Of a DNA stretch of 64,000 nt, positions 60,328-64,000 are shown piece after piece. Each line of letters starts with the position of its first letter. Position 1 is the stretch's first letter. The stretch is from positions 1,426,001 to 1,490,000 of the forward strand of contig NZ_JACHMF010000001.1 of assembly GCF_014204895.1 (NCBI RefSeq), read 5' to 3'. The position numbers and the translations under genes were made by a program. Source of the stretch: Paractinoplanes abujensis (GTDB lineage: Bacteria; Actinomycetota; Actinomycetes; Mycobacteriales; Micromonosporaceae). The notes under the pieces were generated by a model. The model searched no databases. It saw only the letters and a list, made by a program, of their open reading frames with translations, and had not been told where the DNA came from.

Positions 60328-61550
60328 GGGGTGGTCCGTCCGCGGAGCTCCTCCTCCTCGTAGCTCGCCAGGTCGGCCGCGGCCGCCTCGTCACGGGTCA
60401 GGTTCTCGCCCGTCCGCGGGTCGAACAGGTGCATCCGGCTGGTGTCGGCCCAGAACTCGCCGTCGTGGTTCTCGCGCAGCCGGCTCATCGCGTCGATCGA
60501 GATGATCAGCTGGGTCCGCAAGGCCTCACTGTCGAGTTCGGCCGCCAGGTCGGCCAGTTGCTTGGTGACCTCCTCGTTGGCCTCGAACGGGATGTACGCG
60601 TACTGCGAGTCGCCCAGCCACTCGGTGACGTCGACCCTGGCCCGGAACGTCACCCCGCGGTCGCGCTTGGCCGGGTCGAGCAGGCGGGCGTCCTCGAAGT
60701 GCTCGGGCCGGATGCCGGCGATCAGCAGCTGCCCGTCGGTGACCTTGCCGGCCGCGATGGCGGGCAGGTCGGTCTCGAGGAACGGCAGTTCGAGCCGCCG
60801 GCCGCTGACCACGGCGGGCAGGAAGTTCATGGGCGGCGACCCGATGAAGCCGGCCACGAACATGTTGACCGGCTGCTCGTAGAGCTCGCGGGGCGAGGCG
60901 ACCTGCTGCAGGAAGCCGCGGCGCAGCACGGCCACCCGGTCGCCCAGCGTCATCGCCTCGGTCTGGTCGTGGGTGACGTAGACGGTTGTGGTGCCCAGCC
61001 GCCGTTGCATCCGGGATATCTCCGTCCGCATCTGCCCGCGCAGCTTGGCGTCCAGGTTGGACAGCGGCTCGTCGAACAGGAACGCGTTGACCTGGCGGAC
61101 GATCGCGCGGCCCATCGCGACCCGCTGCCGCTGCCCGCCCGACAGGTTGGCCGGTTTGCGGTCGAGGTGCTCGTGCAGCTCGAGCATGTCGGCCGCCTCG
61201 TTGACCCGCCGCCGGATCTCGTCCTCACCGATCTTCTTGTTGAGCCGCAGCGGGAAGGCGATGTTCTCGAACACGGTCAGGTGCGGGTAGAGCGCGTAGT
61301 TCTGGAACACCATGGACAGGTTGCGGTCGCGCGGAGCTTTCTCGTTGACCCGGTCGTCGCCGATCACCATGTCGCCCGAGGTGATGTCCTCCAGCCCGAC
61401 GATCATGCGGAGCAGCGTGGACTTGCCGCAGCCGGAAGGCCCCACGAGGATCATGAACTCGCCGTCGGCGATGCTCAGGCTGATGTCGTTGACGGCCTTG
61501 AAACCGTCGCCGTACTCCTTGACGATGTTGCGCATCTCAATGGCGGCCAT
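60324..61550 (-). CDS. Sugar ABC transporter ATP-binding protein (MsiK/UgpC/MalK type)
   Basis: 408 residues. Walker A GPSGCGKST (about 37-45), signature LSGGQRQRVAMG, Walker B AFLFDEPLSNLD and switch His in VYVTHDQTEAMT. The C-terminal 150 residues form the MalK-type OB/regulatory domain (GIRPEHFEDARL). It energises carbohydrate importers. The operon has its own copy, though actinomycetes often share one MsiK among several importers. Position between permease and glucosidase genes supports use by this importer. Confidence 0.92.
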
Positions 61551-61563
61551 CTCGATATCCCCT

Positions 61564-62394
61564 TCAGCCTTTGACGGCGCCGTTGGTGAGCCCGGCGACG
61601 ATCTTGCGTTGGAAGAGCAGCACGAGGACGACCACCGGGATCGTGACGACCACGGCGGCGGCCGCGATCGGGGCGGTCGGCTGCGAGAACTGCGAGGCGC
61701 CCTGGAAGAAGGCGAGCGCGGCGGGCACCGGGCGGGCCGCCTCGCTGGAGGTCAGCGTGATGCCGAAGACGAAGTCGTTCCACACCGCGAAGAACGTCAG
61801 GATGGCCGCGGTGAAGACGCCCGGGGCGGCCAGCGGGACGATCACCCGGCGGAACGCCTGCCAAGCCGTGGCCCCGTCGACCTGCGCGGCCTGTTCCATC
61901 TCCCACGGGATCTCGCGGAAGAACGCGGCCAGCACGTAGACCGACAGCGGCAGCGAGTACGACAGGTACGGAATGATCAGGCCCAGCCAGGTGTCGTAGA
62001 GCCCGATGGTGCGCCACAGGTCGAACAGCGGGGTGGCGATCGCGATGACCGGGAAGACCGTGATGGCCAGGGCCACCCCGAGCACCAGCCGCTTGCCCGG
62101 GAAGTCCAGCCGTGAGATCGCGTACGCGGCCAGAGTGGCCAGGACGACCGAGATCGTGGTGGCGATCAGCGACATGCCGACCGAGTTGCGCAGCGCCGTG
62201 GTGAACAGGTCGGAGGCGAAGACCGTCCGGTAGTTCTCCCAGCTCCACGTGCTCGGCAGGAACGACTTGTTGGTGATGTCGTCGCCCTCCTTGAACGAGA
62301 GCGAGATGATCCAGAGCACCGGGATGATCGCGTACGCGATGATCAGGATCGCGCCGGCGATCCAGAACGCCTGGGTCCTGCGGCTGACCTTCAC
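61564..62394 (-). CDS. Carbohydrate ABC transporter permease (MalG/AglG type)
   Basis: 276 residues from a GTG overlapping the upstream stop (GTGA). Six membrane segments, first AFWIAGAILIIAYAIIPVLW, and the EAA loop EMEQAAQVDGATAWQAFRRV (about 185) that docks the ATPase. Typical of the short permease in sugar importers. Works with the MalF-type protein at 62391. Confidence 0.9.
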   Translation of the reverse strand: MKVSRRTQAFWIAGAILIIAYAIIPVLWIISLSFKEGDDITNKSFLPSTWSWENYRTVFASDLFTTALRNSVGMSLIATTISVVLATLAAYAISRLDFPGKRLVLGVALAITVFPVIAIATPLFDLWRTIGLYDTWLGLIIPYLSYSLPLSVYVLAAFFREIPWEMEQAAQVDGATAWQAFRRVIVPLAAPGVFTAAILTFFAVWNDFVFGITLTSSEAARPVPAALAFFQGASQFSQPTAPIAAAAVVVTIPVVVLVLLFQRKIVAGLTNGAVKG

Positions 62395-63344
62395 TTCTTG
62401 TCCCCTCTCTGCTGGGACAGGTCGGTCTTGAAGACCTTGACGAACATCACCGCGATCAGCACCACGAGGACGGCCAGGATGACGCTGACGGCCGAGCCCA
62501 GCCCGACCATGACGCGGCTGATCGTCTGGCGGTAGGCCAGGAACGACAGCGTCTCGGTGCCCTGGGCGCCGGCCGTCATGATGAAGATGCTGTCGAAGAT
62601 CCGGAACGCGTCGAGCGTGCGGAACAGCAGCGCCACCATGATCGCGGCCTTCATGTTGGGCAGGATGACCCGTTTGACGCGCTGCCAGGCGGTGGCCCCG
62701 TCGACCTTGGCCGCCTCCAGGTAGTCGTCGGGGATCTGGGCCAGGCCGGCCAGCAGCAGCAGCGACATGAACGGCGTGGTCTTCCAGATCTCGGCCACGC
62801 ACACCGTGAACAGGGCCGACCAGGTGCCGCCGAACCAGTCGTACTCACCGAGCCCGAAGAGCCCGTTGACGAAGCCGTACGTGTTGCTGAACGCGTAGGC
62901 CCAGGCGTACGCGGAGACGACGGTGATGATCCCGTACGGGATGAGGATCGCCGTACGCAACGCGGTGCGCAGATACAGCGCCCGGTGCATCACCATGGCC
63001 AGGCCGAACCCCAGCACCAGCTCGACCGACACGGTGACGATCGTGATCAGCGACGTGATGCCGAACTGCTGCCAGAACAGCCCGTCGCTCAGGATCGTCA
63101 GGTAGTTGCCCAGGAAGACGAACTCGCGGCCGGACGGGTCGGTGAGGCGGAAGTCGAACAGCGACAGCCAGATCGCGTTGAGGATCGGGTAGCCGGTGAC
63201 CGCGACCATCGCGATGAACGCCGGGCCGGCCAGCATCCACCCGAGGTTGCGTTCCTTGCGCGTACGGTCGGTCAGCCGGACTCGGCGGGCCGCGCGGGTC
63301 TCCTTCGGGGGCCGAGGAGGCGCGGCGGAGGTGGTTGTGCTCAT
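62391..63344 (-). CDS. Carbohydrate ABC transporter permease (MalF/AglF type)
   Basis: 317 residues. A polar, basic N-terminus (about 35 residues) precedes six membrane segments; the EAA loop is YLEAAKVDGATAWQRVKRV. NAIWLSLFDFRLTDPSG is the typical first periplasmic-type loop of sugar permeases. Nine bases after the binding-protein stop. Partner of the permease at 61564. Confidence 0.9.
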   Translation of the reverse strand: MSTTTSAAPPRPPKETRAARRVRLTDRTRKERNLGWMLAGPAFIAMVAVTGYPILNAIWLSLFDFRLTDPSGREFVFLGNYLTILSDGLFWQQFGITSLITIVTVSVELVLGFGLAMVMHRALYLRTALRTAILIPYGIITVVSAYAWAYAFSNTYGFVNGLFGLGEYDWFGGTWSALFTVCVAEIWKTTPFMSLLLLAGLAQIPDDYLEAAKVDGATAWQRVKRVILPNMKAAIMVALLFRTLDAFRIFDSIFIMTAGAQGTETLSFLAYRQTISRVMVGLGSAVSVILAVLVVLIAVMFVKVFKTDLSQQRGDKK

Positions 63345-63353
63345 GGCCGCTCC

Positions 63354-64000
63354 CTAGATCAGTCTCTTGTTGGACAGGACGTCCTGGAGAAGCTGGTTGG
63401 CCTCCCGCGGGGTGGAGCCGGGCGACAGCGCGTCCGGCGGGTGGAACGCGGTCTGGATCGAGCCGGTGACGTCGCCGTAATAGGGGCTGACCGGGCGGGG
63501 CGTGGCCGCGTCGAGGCCGGTGCGGATCTCGTCGGCCATCGGGAACTTCTGGCGGATCTCGGGGTCGTCGAAGATCGCGCCCAGGGCGGCCGGGTTACCC
63601 GCCTTGATCATGAACTCTTTCTGGCTCTGCGCCGAGACGAGGCAGCGGATGGCCTCCACCGCCAGGTCCTGCTTGCGGCTGAACGAGCTGACCGACAGGC
63701 CCAGCCCGCCCGACGGCGCCGCGCTCTCGGTGCCCGCCTCGACCCGCGGGTAGGCGGCCCAGCCGACGTCGTCCTTGAAGTTCGCCGGGAGCGTGCCCTC
63801 CTCGATCGCCGAGTCGAAGGCGGCCCACACGTACGGCCAGTTGACCATGTAGCCGCCGTTGCCGGCCTGGAACGCGGCCCGCGAGTCCTCCTCACCGGCG
63901 GTGCTGAACCCGGCCGGCGCGGCGGGGGAGACCGCGAGGTCGTGCATGATCCGGGCGGCCGCGGCCCCGGCCGGGGTGTCGAGCCCGCCCTTGACCTCGT
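63354..64000 (-). CDS. Sugar ABC transporter substrate-binding protein, C-terminal part
   Basis: The last 215 codons of a family 1 sugar-binding protein; the N-terminus lies beyond the window. GNGGYMVNWPYVWAAFD, WAAYPRVEAGT and GGLGLSVSSFSRKQDLAVEA are the ligand-site and hinge phrases of maltose/trehalose-type binding proteins. First visible gene of the alpha-glucoside operon. The in-frame ATG at 63947 is internal, since coding sequence continues to the end of the window (GGLDTPAGAAAARIM). Confidence 0.85.
   Translation of the reverse strand, partial: EVKGGLDTPAGAAAARIMHDLAVSPAAPAGFSTAGEEDSRAAFQAGNGGYMVNWPYVWAAFDSAIEEGTLPANFKDDVGWAAYPRVEAGTESAAPSGGLGLSVSSFSRKQDLAVEAIRCLVSAQSQKEFMIKAGNPAALGAIFDDPEIRQKFPMADEIRTGLDAATPRPVSPYYGDVTGSIQTAFHPPDALSPGSTPREANQLLQDVLSNKRLI

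Overview
The window is very GC-rich, with dense, often translationally coupled genes (ATGA/GTGA overlaps), frequent GTG starts, and families typical of filamentous actinobacteria: a ClgR-type regulator, CGNR zinc finger, Methyltransf_19, DUF6918, an MsiK-type ATPase, many two-component systems and an ECF sigma factor. It fits a Micromonosporaceae-like chromosome (for example Actinoplanes); this is inferred from gene style, not from a marker gene. No rRNA, tRNA, insertion sequence, phage or CRISPR array was seen.

Layout. 1-4870 (+): end of a nucleotide-sugar/exopolysaccharide operon with a nucleotidyltransferase fragment, two SDR epimerases and a UDP-sugar dehydrogenase, interleaved with two GH114-like (polygalactosaminidase-type) proteins, one a lipoprotein and one without a signal. 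4874-17915: two divergent operons that look like one organosulfur or related small-molecule scavenging system. The left arm has a polar amino-acid-type ABC importer, two LLM flavin monooxygenases and a GNAT; the right arm has a peptide-type ABC importer with a fused double ATPase and two more LLM oxidoreductases. 17916-19361: a 1.4-kb gene-free island of degenerate and tandem repeats. 19362-26650: small regulatory and transport genes, including an ABC-2 exporter divergent from its NarL-type two-component system, two methyltransferases and a ClgR-like regulator. Several genes here carry tandem-repeat expansions of 15 or 27 bp.

26745-35894: EamA exporter, DedA protein, orphan CheB, RCK potassium channel, a zinc-type dehydrogenase, a phosphotransferase and an ECF sigma factor with a DUF6069-like membrane protein. 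36085-46934: a stand-alone enolase, a nitronate monooxygenase plus a thiolase-like protein without the usual cysteine nucleophile, a DUF305 protein, a secreted LVIVD-repeat protein, a solute-binding lipoprotein coupled to an unrecognised membrane protein, and a QueA-like enzyme with an SDR. 47057-53746: a DevS/DevR-like two-component pair with a palindrome upstream, a hydrolase divergent from its TetR regulator with a clear operator, a second GNAT, and an ABC-F ATPase preceded by a short leader ORF that looks like a translational attenuator.

53872-58078: MMPL transporter and OmpR/EnvZ-type pair, with a good promoter and 11-bp-spaced direct repeats upstream, ended by a strong hairpin. 58120-64000 (-): DUF6918 protein, then an alpha-glucoside utilisation operon (binding protein, two permeases, MsiK-type ATPase, GH13 alpha-glucosidase). 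The most unusual material is the GH114 polysaccharide operon, the four-monooxygenase scavenging locus, the ABC-F leader, and the run of tandem-repeat expansions between 17.9 and 25.9 kb.
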